Source: Numida meleagris (Eukaryota; Chordata; Aves; Galliformes; Numididae). Taken from it: 64,000 nucleotides of DNA. The notes below the pieces were generated by a model, which made no database searches, had not been told where the DNA came from, and saw only the letters and a list, made by a program, of their open reading frames with translations. The DNA lies in contig NC_034413.1 of the NCBI RefSeq assembly GCF_002078875.1, positions 64,458,252-64,522,251 on the forward strand. Reading direction: 5' to 3'. Positions 35,085 to 48,034 of this stretch are shown here, one piece after another. Both the position numbers and the translations under genes were made by a program. The first letter of the stretch is position 1. Every line of letters begins with the position of its first letter.

Positions 35085-38000
35085 CTGGAGGGGGAGTAGA
35101 AGGGAATAAGCAAAGCATAAGCATATGTCAAGTATGCAGTAGATCAGCATTTTTAAAAATCCAAACTCTGCGGTTAAATTTCAAAGGAAATAAAAACCCT
35201 GAGGTAAAAGACGATTTGTTCTAATTCAAAATGTTGCTGTTCATGCTTGTTTTGTCCAGGACTTCCTTTGTGAAGAACAGATCATTCTTCATCTAAAACA
35301 AACTGTACTTTTTCTCCTAGTCTCTGCTTTGTAATTTACTATTATTTAATATGCAATAATGACAAATGAACAGGAGTCCCACCACTATCCATAGAGTTTG
35401 ACAGGTTTCAGGGAAAAAGCATAAAAATGAACTGCAAAATTAACATTTATAAATCAATCAACATGTTAATGTTGTTTTATTTACAAGCTGCTACACCGTG
35501 AGTGAATGATTGCAAAAGTGACCCTATTTTTAAACAGCATTGATCTGCTGAAGGCCTCCCTTGCACACATTTTAACTCAAAGTCATTAATGTCATCTGTT
35601 AGGAACAATTAATGTGAATAGAAAATAATTGCATCAGGGAATGAGGGACTCAGAGGATTTTGTGCATTAATATTCAGATGCTGTTCGATTATATACACAG
35701 TTCTTTCCTTCAGTTTTGCTTGGAAGGACAACTAAGCTGGTGCCACTTCCTCCACATTCACCTGTATCGTAATTACTAAGGCTTTCAGTATGCATTAAGC
35801 CTGATTTGTTTTAATTGCGGTTTCAATAGAATCCGTGATTTATGTGAATGCCTTGGCCAATGGCTTAAAAAAAAAAGAAATATCTGCAGCCTTGTCAGTC
35901 ATTGGACCAACATATCGTGTAACATAACAGGTGGTATAAATCTTATTCACAGACCACTGAAAACAACGGAAAAGGACTTTATGGGAAAAAAAACCACAAG
36001 GAATTTGGGTCAGGTTCTTGAAATTCTCCCATTCATTCCCCAAACCTACAATCTTGGAGACCACATCTACCATTTCCTGGGCACCTGAGGGCTCCATGTG
36101 GAGGAATAAACAGCACAGGCACTGCTGTGGCACTTTGATGGGGGCCCTGGCAAAGGATGTAGACCCTGGAGAAGACTTGTTGAGGCTGAATGCAAGGCAA
36201 CACCCTGCCCACCTCAAAAACTTGGTAAAAGAGGGAAAAAGAATCTGTAATCACTGAAGGCCATTCCTACTGTGCAGCAGCAGTAGTGCTGAGGCAGTTC
36301 TTTGCGGTCACGCAGTATATCTTATACCCAGGTACACCTTTAATCTACAAAACTCACTAATTAGTTATCTGGGAGTAATTTCTCAAGAGTTACATATTCA
36401 TCCAGATTCTATGCAGTGACTCTTTGGAAGATACTATGCTGCTGCAGAAAGATTATGGCAAACAGTTTCAATGATCAATGCTCTGTAGAATCATATTTCG
36501 TCCAACATGTTGTTGAGTAGATTAAAATGCTACAAGCACTCAGTATCCAATATACATTTTATTATAAATATGAACTACATCCAGGTTATGTGCTTTTTAA
36601 CACCAGTGGAGCATATCCCCTAGTTTTTCAGTGCGCACCCTTTAAAATGTTATTACTAGAGTTACTGTCAGCTGTTTGCTCAAGATTTAAGCTCCAGGTA
36701 AAATGCTTTTCCAAGCACACAGATTTACTGACTTAGTACATGCGCCTGGCAATAATTCCAAGTGAACCACCAGAAAATTCCACTGTTTTCAGCAACAGGA
36801 GAAACTGATGTTAGGAACAAATGTTGTACTTGCTCTTAGCAGAGGAATTACTTTCTCCAGTGTAACCACTTACAAGATTTTTGCTTCCAGAGATTTTTAG
36901 TGTGAGTTACTATAGCTGGATCTGTTAGAGCTGATGATAGGGGGCATCTGAGATGGATGAACAATTATATTTGAACATTTATCTTCCCAGAATTATTCTA
37001 GAAATAGTGCTAGAGGAGTTTTAAAGCTGTAAAATTGTCTGCTCATTTTTCCATCAAAGCAATTTAAATACTTCATTACTTAAATGGGAACATGTGTGCA
37101 TCTTAGTAAGGAAAACAAAATACGCCCTGTAACGTCATCTGAGGGGACTTAGTGCGCTGCTGTTAGTGTCCATATCAGCCCAAAGAGCAGAGGCCAGCCC
37201 ACCTGGATATAACACCTTTGAGCAGGCAAACAATCCAAAGAATTCCAACCAGAGAGCTGGCTGGTGAGGAGACGCAGCCCAGCAGAGCGTGCTGCAAACA
37301 GCCTGGAGCTACTGCTCTAAAGATGTGTAATGTGATTATATTTCTGCATCAATGAAAGATCATCGCACTGGAAACATTCCCCCCACACTTATGCAAAGAC
37401 ATCAACAGACACAAGGCCAGCATGAGGACTATCATTAGCAAACAGCACAGCAAAGTTGGAGATCATTAATTAAATATAGTCACACGGCACTGAAGCAAGT
37501 CATCCAATTACAAAAGAAAACGATAAGAAAATTGTTTTTCTTTCACTTTTTTTTCTTATTCCTCCTCCATTTTCTAACTGGTGAAAACTCTCCTAAAAGA
37601 ATCTCATTAATGATCCATTTAAAATCAAGTAACAGACTGTGCTAAGTACATATCTTGATTCTGATTTCTTCTCAGATAAGCAAAACATATTGGTTTATGG
37701 CTATTTCAGATGACGGTCACATAACCACACCAAGGAGTTACTGCTGCCTTGACAATGGTACAATATTAAAATCCATGCTGATGCTATCAGGATGCAGTGC
37801 AACAAAAGGCAGACCACGGCACAGGCTGACTTTCACAGAAAAGACCACATCAGTTTAAATAAATACTTAAATTTGAAACGTAAGCACTGTAACTATAAAC
37901 CCAAGTCATCTGTCCCAACTGCGGTGCACTGAAGTAGCCGGCAGCCCGTGTAACAGCAAGGGGAAACTCTGAGAACGGACACCAGCATGGAAGTGAATGC

Positions 38001-38289
38001 GGCGTGGGCTGGGCCAGCTCACGTTGAAATCGCCCCGCATGGAGCGGTGCTGGGCCAGTTGCTGACTAAAAGCTGACAAGGAGGTGGCTCTGCAGGACCC
38101 GCATCTCTAGGGAAGGCCAGGGAGCAGAGGGGCCTCGTGGGGCCAGAGGCCTGCCTGCCGGATGCAGGAAGACCACATGTGGTATTTCCCAGGCTGTACT
38201 GCCACAGGCTCTCTCCTGGCTTTCTTGTGTTTTTAGCCAAGATGGAGCAATACAGCTCAAAGTCGGGATTAACTCCCGTAACCCACATC

Positions 38290-38315
38290 AAAACAAAACA
38301 AAACAAAACAACAAA
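38290..38315 (+). repeat. (CAAAA)n microsatellite
   Basis: About four CAAAA units in tandem, degenerating to CAACAAA at the right end. Confidence 0.85.
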
Positions 38316-41300
38316 TTTAGGCAGAAACCCATTACGCCAAGTGCAATAGGAAATACAATTATCTGGCAGGCAGATAACCAATCCAGCAGACAGAGGCCTG
38401 ACCTGACCCCCCAGCAACATCCTTATTAAGGCTTTCAAGGAAGATATAAGTGGACTGCTGCCTCCTGGCATGCGGCAGCACTCGTGACAGACTCCACAGT
38501 GCATCCTGACTGTGCCTGTGCAGAGCATCTGTCTGTTCCCATCTCCTCCTTGAAACCTCTAATGGCCTGCAAGCACCGCCAGAACAATTTCCAACGAATT
38601 ACGCCAAACCATATATGACTCTCCAATATTGGATGAGTTAATTGCTATTAAATCAATTGGCTTTGCTTTTCTCACATGAGCCAAAGTCCATCATTCACAA
38701 GAAAGAAACTCTCGAGGCTCTCAGAGAGATGTTTTTATCCTGGTGGAACAGCCCGTAAATGTTTGTTGGGTGCACGTCACCTCCCCCATCTCTGCTGTTC
38801 TCTGGGGCAGCACCAACTTGACAAATGATGCTCTGGGCTTTTCTCCCATGTAGCCCAACTACTGCAATTGGATTGGCAGGGAATACCTTTTCTGCAGCCC
38901 TCATTTGTAGTAATTCTCTACATAAAGAACCCGCAGGCAGCAACACAACAGCTCTGATCCTAGACCCATTGTACTAAATGAGCAAGGCTTAGGAATGACC
39001 AAAAACATGCAAAAAGTGTGCAACACAAATAGTACTGATACAGTGATCTCTTTACAGGCATGACAGAAGCACAAGGGCTCTTGCTGGGTGACTTTTCCAC
39101 TGTCTGACCTGTTACACTCTTCCTGCTCCCTTGATCATCTTTAACTGCTAAATCCATCCAAAGCGGAGTGCAGTTACGAATTAATCACAACCAGGATGAG
39201 CTTCAGTTTCAAAAGTCTTACAGAAATAGCACTCAATGCTGCATTTCATTCACACCATGGGAGACAGCAGACCAAAAATAAAAAGAGAAATGAGCGACTA
39301 GGAATGCAATTTACTTAATACTAGTTAATGCAGAAATATCATGTTATGAAAGAGAATCTTGATTTTTTTTAGTCCTCAGATATGTTTCAGGCTTTAGCTG
39401 CATTCCAGAGGGGATGTTCAGATGGAGGCGAGAGGACATCTTTTACCTCTTCTATCAGAGGTTAGCCAGATTAAGAAAAAGTATGAAGTGTGAGCTTCTC
39501 TTACCCTAACTACTCAGAAATAAAGGAGAGTTAGGTATAAGGAAGAATAATGCAGCGGAGTTCGATCTCTGAAACTAGAAATAGATCTTGCTTTTAAACA
39601 AATAATAATTTCTAATACATACGCGTTTGGTGTGGGGTAAATCTGCTTTCTAAACTGAGTAGAACAAGTGGTCATCAACATTACAATAGCCAAATGTGAT
39701 GCAACAAGTGAAAATTGCATTAAGATGCTTCCGTTGTATTTAATTCTAACAATCACTAACTTTGGAAATACACTTGAAATCATGTACTGTGAGCACAGAG
39801 CAATGCCTTCTGTCTTATTGTTTGTAACTGGTGCAATGAAAATAAAATGATAATTAGCTCTCGGAAGTTATATATTTAATAAAAAATCAGCATTATGTGC
39901 CACTTTCCTACTATTCACTTTCTATAAACAGAGCTTTTCAAAGTTTATAATGACAATAGCAATTGGCATACTGTGCTCCTTCTGCTAGTAAATCAGCTTG
40001 GTTAAGAACTTGCCTCTGTCCTTCCTGCTGCCTGCTGAATGTGTAGACAGGTGGCTTCCTAGCAGAGTTCTCGTGCTTCATACATGCCATCTCATACTCC
40101 TTTTTATACCTATATACTTTAGGATAATTTCAAATACACATCGTTGTGGAAATATCCATGGTTTTTTTCCTCCTAATTCTCCAATAATATGCTTTACAAT
40201 CATAATTTATCCTAACAGTGTGAAGTTACCTCTGACTTCTTCTCACTCTTACAAATATTTTAGACTAACACAAAGTCCAGAATTACAGTGCTTCAGCTGA
40301 AGAATTCAGCGTGTCTTCAAGAAACATTCCTGTCCTTAGTATTACTTTGCAGGAGTGCCTTTACATTAAATAAGGTTCCTTATATTTCTGCCCAGAAATA
40401 GGCAGGTAATAAAATGATTTTTTGCAATTGTTCTGAAAATACAACACAGCTATTGTATAAGCTGCACTGAAACAACCACATTGGTGTTTGCTTTTCTGTA
40501 TTTTTAATAAATGTGTTAGAAACAGACCAAGTTTTAGAGGACTATGTTGTATTTTCACTTGTACATAAAGCAAAAGCAACCGATCAACTTGTACCTGTGC
40601 AATTCCTTAAGGACCAAAATTGTACATCAATAAGCAGCCAGGGAAAAGGAAATGACAAGGTATTAGTGAGGCACAGGAGCAATTAGAGGATTGCAGAGCA
40701 TCCCCTAGAGCTTTGTTCCCCTAGAATAAAGCTCTGCAGCACGGGTAACAGGAGTCAGTCACAGGAGACTGCTGGAGCACATGCACTGTGCAGCAATTTG
40801 TCAGCAACTCTTGCTGCTGGGCCATGGGAAACCATGCACAGGACTGGGGTTAAAAATGGTGGGGGAAACTAGAAGCCTTTGTCTCTTCAAAATAGTCCTC
40901 CCTTCCCCAAATAATGATATGCTCATCACTTAGATGTCCAGAAGCTGCTAATATAGAAGTCTGTAGAAGCAAGCACATGTAACATCTGATTGCAAAGCCA
41001 GTGCATCACACTAAACTATTTTTTCTCTTTCCCTGTTGTTCCAGGGCACCACTCCTAATAGATCAAGCAGCTAGCGAAGGTACTAGGTATCTGGCAAAAG
41101 TACACAACACACAAGATTACCCAGTTCAGCCTGGAACAGGCAAAGCAACCCAGGAGTCTTACCCAGTAACCAGCAACAGCACATATATGTTGTCTGTCAT
41201 ATTTAATATCCTTTTATGTCTTAAGGTCTATCTGATGGGTTAACTGAAATTCTTTGACCCAGATGTTGCTGCTAGGGGTCTTAACAGCTGTATTGCGGGA

Positions 41301-44300
41301 GCCGTGCCACTACAGCTGCTTGGATTGATTTTTGGTGGGAGCAGGCGGTGAATCCACAGGGAGTGAGCCTGAGGACAGCTCTCAGAGCAGCAGGAGCACG
41401 CAGCCAGAGTGCATCATTTATCGGCCTTACCAACAGCTGTCTGAAACACAGCAAACCATCACAGACTTACAGTACTGCTCAGCGTTAACAGGGGGAAGCA
41501 TTATACAAAACATGAATATTAAAGGATTAACTATAAAATACATCTTGGTAAGCTAAAGCATTTCTTAGCACAAAAAAGGCAGCCTCCAGCTATTCCAGAA
41601 AATTCAAGTCAAGCAGATCTGAATTTCCTATTAATCTAATAAAAATACTTCTATACAAGTTCTACGTTGATTTTTTTTCCCATTTGTTTTTGTTGTTTCC
41701 CCCACCACTAGGCTGAAGTTGCTAAAAGAAGCTGAAGTCTGGTGAAGCAGCAGATGCTAGACTTTACATTCAAGTGCAGCATTAACAGTGGTTTGTCAGT
41801 TTTGCTGGCAAATCCTCCAGGCGAGTTTACTGAGACAACTGACAACATCCAAGACAAAAGTACAAGGGGATGATTTTACAAACATTTGTATAGAAGATTA
41901 GGGTGCTAAAACTACATCAGAAAATCCTGTTAACAAGGCAAATCCAGCACTAAAAAGAAAACAAAGGTTTCACTTGCATCTGCTTCAGATTTTCCAGGCT
42001 CGCTGCTCTCAGTTTTTATCAAGCCATTCAGAGAGAGGCAAAAAACACTGAATTAGATTCAAAAGTAAGGAACTCAGACATTTGAAAACATATATCCTAG
42101 GGTATAAATTGGGAGGTATTAAGCAGACATTTGATGCATAAACATAAATAACATAATCTCTCTGAATTCTTCAGAGATTTGACAACATTGCTGTAAGCCT
42201 AAAATTACTCCTCTTCCAAATCCCTTAGTTTTATTAATTTTTATAAACTTTTAAGTAAAAGTTGCACAGAAAGACACAAAGTAATCCTTTCTGATCCTAG
42301 CTTTCATTTTATAATTCCATCAGCATTTTCAAGCTCTGAGACTCTGAAATGTTCTCATATTAATAGCACAATGCTAGAAGCCTGTAAATATTGCAGTAAT
42401 AATATACTGAGCTAATTTAATTTCTCATGCAAACGTCTGTGTTAAGTTCCCTGTGGTTTGTAATTACTGTAAAGTCAACAGTTTACATCAATGACCCGGT
42501 AATCAGCCAGTCAGAATGTAAACAATTAATGAAATAAATGTTTTCGACGAGCTTCCTCGTGGAAGAGTCCTTGGAGTATGGCAAAGCAGAGGTATGGTGC
42601 ATAGTGTAGAAGAGTCAGGCCTCTCCTTAAGCTTATATTTGTATTTTTTTCCTCATTAATTTGATACAAAGCAGTAAATGCAATGCTTTTTGTAAATACC
42701 TTTCTATTGAGCTAATACTGATCAATATGTTAATTCCACGTTGTCAAGTGGATGCCATCCCCGTGTAGGTGTTATGACTTACAGGAGCACGAGAGCACAA
42801 GAGGCAGAACTCGGCACATGCTGACACCTTCTCTTGCTGCACTGCTCACAAACACATCCAGTTTTCCTTAACATCTCAGCCTTGTCAAAATCAGTCTAGA
42901 AAACAGCTTTATACAAAACTTCTGTGACAAGGAAGAACCATGCCATTAATCTTTTATGGCGTGCCTTTCACATGGTATCTATGCTTTAACAGTAAATATG
43001 CTGTGTGTTTTCTTATTTCACTGTATTTAACAAATGCTTTCACGTGAAAATACAGATGAAAGGTGTTGACACTTCAGTGTCATTGAGCCAACTGTGACTG
43101 CATTATCGATCATTATCTGACTAAATGATGCTCACTAATTTCAGCATACTTCTAAATTGCCGATACTGACAGCCAGTGCTATTCCTGGTAGCACAACATG
43201 ATTTCAGTCTTTGCATTTGTGATTCCTACAGTTCAAAATTCATTTTCACATTCCTTTCCTGACTACGCCCCAAAATCATCTAAAGGAATTAGGCAGACCT
43301 CAATAAGATCTTGTTATTGACATTTATGTTGATCGATGCTGGCTCTTACAGAATTGGAATCTACAGATCAATTCCCTTATTAGATTCGTTCTCAGTGCTG
43401 CCATGGTCATTTTATCACAGAAGCTGCTGCTATCAAATGCTGCTTTATCACTTTATAATGGGATATGCTGAAGCTTTCCTCTAGCATATAGTTGGAAATG
43501 AAAACTGCCTGAGCTCTAGAAATTGTTTTCACAGATTTCCAAAATTATCCTTACTAACTGAATATGTCTATTTTTAAAAGCTATTTTATACTCAATATAC
43601 CTAACTAGTAATAATTTTTTCCCACAAGAAAATCCCACTTCTCAGAATGGTTAAAAAAGAAAAAAAGCTATCATTGGAAACTGCCCCACATCTATTAATT
43701 GCCTTTCTTCTGTTGACTCTAAGAGTGAAGAGAGAGACAAAAATGAGTGTAAGAATGAAGAAATGATAGAAAAAACAACATGGTTTCATTATGTGACTAC
43801 ACAAACGTGCAAACACTGAAGAGCACACAAAACAAATATATACACTGGGTTTGTGCCTGAGTTTTACCTGGTTTTGAAAATGGGGACATGGTATTTTTTT
43901 TAAGAGTGGTGTTATGGCTCCTGTTGAGAGAGGAGTTCATCACATTAATTTAAATCTACGATAAAATAAATTAGCTTTTTTATTGCCAGGTTGAACTACA
44001 GGGCTATGATTGTTATGTATTACTACAATCTAAGTCTTAATGGCATTCTTAGCCCTGCGGTGGTCAAACAGAAACCATTTCAAACCTTCTAAAGGCTATT
44101 AGAACATGTGCAGATGTCTGGAAAATTAATACTATTATCTAACTCTAACCTTTCGCCTGTAGGAGGAAAAAGAGCGAGAAGGCTCAGGGAAGATGTTTTA
44201 GATCGATACCTGGGAACAGAGAAGGGTAAGCACTGTTTCACATGGAAGTTCATTGGCTGTGAACAGGTGATTTGAGCAAGCAGATTCATCCTTATTTGGT

Positions 44301-44888
44301 TTTCACAGAAATCATTCATTTACTCAGAAAAATAATTTAGGAGAGACGAGCATCATTTTTACAGTCCTTCCTCATTGCTGTTTCTCAAGGTCCAGCAAGC
44401 TAGACACCGGAAAGATTCATTCATTTAAATGACAGGAGCACGAATTTGTCAAGGTTAATGTTGAAAGAGTCACATTTTCCCTGCTGCAGTATCGTGCATT
44501 TGAAAAGTTTCTCCATTCCTCCACTTTTTTTTCTTTTTTTTTTCTTTTTTTGGTGAAATCGTTGAAATGTCAGATGGACTGAAAAGAGTAAAAGTAGGAG
44601 GAAGGTTTCAACAGTATAACAATAAGAAATTGTTAGTTTAAGGCTTTTACATACGTATTTTCTCTCCAACACGAACACATCATTTTTGGCTCAGACAGTA
44701 CCACACTAAACAAGAAGAGCCTTTTTACAATGTTTTTCTTGAATGCCTGGATACAAGGTACTCTACCAAAAATGAAAAACATTAGTCATTGCTCCTGGGC
44801 CAATGGTGCTCCTGCAAGCACGGTGCCCTCTGAGTGCTGCACTGAACCCGGGCCGGCCGTGTCACACGATGCCATTAGGGTCCCCTTC

Positions 44889-44894
44889 CCCACC
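44889..44894. repeat. Target-site duplication, left copy
   Basis: CCCACC directly abuts the LTR start and is identical to 45294-45299. Confidence 0.85.
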
Positions 44895-45293
44895 TGTAGC
44901 CGAACACAGGCAACCCTCTGCATTTCGTCCTCGTGCACTGAGACCAAAGTCTGGTCCGGGCCAAATACTGCATACAGGCACCGATACGATGTACAGCAAA
45001 ATGGCTTTTATTGGTAAAAGTTACAGAACTATATAGTATTTCTTATCTTTTACTAGACTGTTCCAGAAGCTCACACGGGCTCCTGGCCAATCATATTGAA
45101 TATCCCGCTCTTTCCACTCACTTCCAAAAAGCCATATACAGGGTAGTTATACTCCTTGTTATGAAAACAAAGACGTACAGCCTCCCTGTCTTACAACATG
45201 GGTTCAAGTAAGTAGGACAACCAATAGAAAGCAAAATGGGGAAGAGCCTTCCGCGTTACAACCCAAGTGCTCCGTTATTCGCCTAATACAACA
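44895..45293 (-). mobile_element. Solo LTR, alpharetrovirus-like, 399 bp
   Basis: The element reads in minus orientation from TGTTGTATTAGGCG to GGCTACA, with TGT...ACA ends. It is flanked on both sides by the identical 6-bp duplication CCCACC (44889-44894 and 45294-45299). Inside, in minus order, are two CCAAT-type boxes (45221-45225, 45087-45091), a TATA-like ACTATATAGT (45037-45028), and AATAAA (45012-45007) directly followed by GCCATTTTG. This tight TATA-AATAAA-GCCATTT arrangement and the 6-bp duplication resemble avian leukosis-type and endogenous avian retroviral LTRs. No primer-binding site, gag or pol follows, so it is a solo LTR left by recombination. The family name is not certain. 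Confidence 0.85.
45028..45037 (-). promoter_or_regulatory. TATA-like box of the solo LTR
   Basis: The palindrome ACTATATAGT lies about 16 bp upstream (minus orientation) of the LTR poly(A) signal. It is the expected LTR core promoter position. Confidence 0.6.
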
Positions 45294-45299
45294 CCCACC
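45294..45299. repeat. Target-site duplication, right copy
   Basis: CCCACC directly abuts the LTR end and is identical to 44889-44894. Confidence 0.85.
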
Positions 45300-47777
45300 C
45301 TGCAGGCAGTACCTCCCAGAGGCAGCCTGCCCTGGGCTTGCAGCAGCCGAGGACCTCACCTCAGGCACTGCCAGCCAGCAGCTGCAGACCCTTTTAACTT
45401 AAGCTCGAAGAAGCAGTGCCAACTTTTCATGAGAAATCTGTGCCTTTGTGAATGGATCAATTTTTCACGGTAGATAAAAGCAGGGCTTAGGAGGTATTAT
45501 AGAGGAATTTTAGAAGGGGTTGGCACCCCTTCAGGTTCAGCACCAAATAAGTAGCCAGAATTTTAGAAGAACTCAGCACAGTGCCTGAACAGTGGAAAGT
45601 CTGGTCCTGTGCACATGAAGGTCCTAAAGACCTAAATTAAAGGTTAATTCCATTTGTTATTCCCCCATAAACTGGTGAAGACTGGTAACAGAGCTGAGAG
45701 TACCCATATGTCTAATTACTGTCAAGAATCTCCTAAGAACTATTTAATGGAATGAATTTAAGCAACCCTCTAAAATACAATGTCAATTTCTGATTCACAT
45801 TCACTCCTGCAGTATCTGCAATCCATAATAACTGTGCCCTAACGTATGTACATCTAGGGAAACAGGAAGAGGACACAATGCTTACTCAGAGGAAGAATAA
45901 CTGGAGTTAAGAGTAAGTAAAAGGCAGCTTAAAAAAAAATCAGAAGTACTTCTGCTTTTAAAATGACTATCAAAATTTAGAATCAAAACAATACATTCAT
46001 CTCAGAAGGTGTATACCAGAAGGAGGAACTGAAGAGTGAGGATCTATTTTGAGATTTTTTAAGCACTGATATTTATTCAAGATGCCATTACTTTGACACT
46101 CTGATTTTCATGCTTTTAATGCAGTAAGATGGGGTTTAATTCAAAACGTTCAAGATGCCCTTGCAATGCATACAGGACACAGACAAATCACTGCTCATCC
46201 CCGCATCCAGACGTCTGTTAGTGACTAAAGAAACAGGGCTTGCTCACATCCAGGCAGAAATGAGCATGAACGCAATCTAAAGATGCTAAAAGTACAGTAA
46301 GACTCAAGCCTGTCAACATCACCTTATAAGAGAATTAATGACAAAGGTAGCTTTTCCTTTTAGCTTGCCCTTATCAGAGAGATACCTACACGGTAATTTA
46401 AGAGTTAAGGCACTAATGGACTCTTCAGTTTCACTGAGCATCTACTTGCAGATTTTATCTTGCAATACAGTATTTCACATTCTCAGCTAAGTCAACAGAG
46501 ATTTAGTCAATAGTGTCACGGCCTTTGGATGAGGATCTGAATCTTACCAGTATCCAAACCATCATTAAAGAAGATAGGTCATTTGGGAAACAGAGGAGAG
46601 CATTAGTAAAATTCAATACTAAAAGATGGGGTTGGTTCAGTAGGTGTTTTATGATTAATTATGAATAACATTTCATTTTAATTACCAACTCTTTCTTCCA
46701 TGCACAGTATACATAAAAGTATACAAAACATACAGAGTACATGCCAGGAAAAAGAATTTTTTCATAGCAGATGGCAACAGAAAGTACTTCTCAAGTAATC
46801 TTATGTGCTAAAAACCACTTAGCATGATGTTGGATCCATCTGACGGAATGTGTAATTTATAATTGCTAGTGAATTACACTGATCTGATATCATCTGAACT
46901 GCTTAAATTTTAATACTCAAGTAGAGTACTTATTGGCACACTTATTTTTAAGTAAAGGGCGACTGCTCCTTATTGCTTCATGTCCATAAATTCTATTATA
47001 CTTAAATAGTAACAAAACCACAGTTAAAAGTAAACTATAAATGAAATTTCACATGTATGAAGTATAATAACACTACAGATGAAATTAATCCTTTATATAT
47101 TATTATTTCATATACACACTCTTTTGAGTAGTCCTTCATTCCAATTTCAAAGTCTTTTAGGAAAACAAACTACATATTCAGTTCTATTAGTGTAATAGAA
47201 GAAAAATGAACTGTCTGTAATAAAAATGGTTATACTTCCATACTGCCTTAGGATTTCAATAGATTTCCATTTTACTATGACAAGAGAAAGGCCCCAAAAT
47301 CTTCAAATCATTTAATTTTATGCATTCTTTTGGTAATTCATCAGGGACTTATGGAGTGTGAAATATGCACTGTGATGAGACAACAATTATCTAGCACACT
47401 TGTTGCTTACCATATTGAATTTTAGGCTTGCAGTGGCTACTGTTTTATTCCACTGAGAAATCCAAAGGGCTCCCTCTAACCAGCCTCTATACCAACTTAC
47501 ACTTTGAGCATTTATGCAACAATTTATGTGGTAAGTTGCTAATGCATCTTACTAACATATTCAGCAACCAGAGCAGGCTGAAACACCATCCCATAGATTA
47601 TTCTCTTTAAGTTAAGCATTTCTACAGGTGAAAACTTCTTAGAAGTTTGAAGCATCTGGCAAGTGTGTTCTATTTTGTACTACGGAACTCGTACCTTTTG
47701 TGTTAGATATATTTTCATACTGAATGTACAAAATGATAGGAAAAAGCATGGAAAACTTTGGTGTACTTAATGACCTT

Positions 47778-48034
47778 TAAGCTCAAGGAGGGAAGGTTTA
47801 GATTGGATGTCGGGGGAAGTTCTTTACAGAGAGAGTGGTGAGGTGCTGGAAGAGGCTGCCCAAAGAGGCTGTGGATGCCCTGTCCCTGGAGGTGTTCAAG
47901 GCCAGGCTGGGTGGGACCCTGGGCAATGTGGTCTAGTACCAGAGCTGGAGGTTGGTGGCCCTGCCTGTGGCAGGGGGGTTGGAATTTGAGGATACTTGGG
48001 GTCCCTTCCAACCCAAGCCATTCTATGACTCTGT
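47778..48034 (+). mobile_element. CR1 LINE 3' end
   Basis: It runs from GGGAAGGTTTAGATTGGATG through GGAAGAGGCTGCCCAAAGAG and CCCTGGAGGTGTTCAAGGCC to GGTCCCTTCCAACCCAAGCC and ATTCTATGACTCT. It is well preserved, so it belongs to a younger CR1 subfamily than the copy at 8215. Confidence 0.94.

Noticed and set aside
36018..36257. ORFs on both strands near a GC-richer stretch as an exon or pseudogene
   Set aside because: No family match and no convincing splice pair; left as intron.
38019..38528. 169-codon minus-strand ORF as a gene
   Set aside because: No recognisable domain, no splice context or family match, and GC-rich sequence lowers stop frequency by chance.
44800..44888. Retroviral internal sequence next to the LTR
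   Set aside because: No primer-binding-site match after the LTR end, and the same 6-bp duplication lies on both sides, so this is a solo LTR in host sequence.
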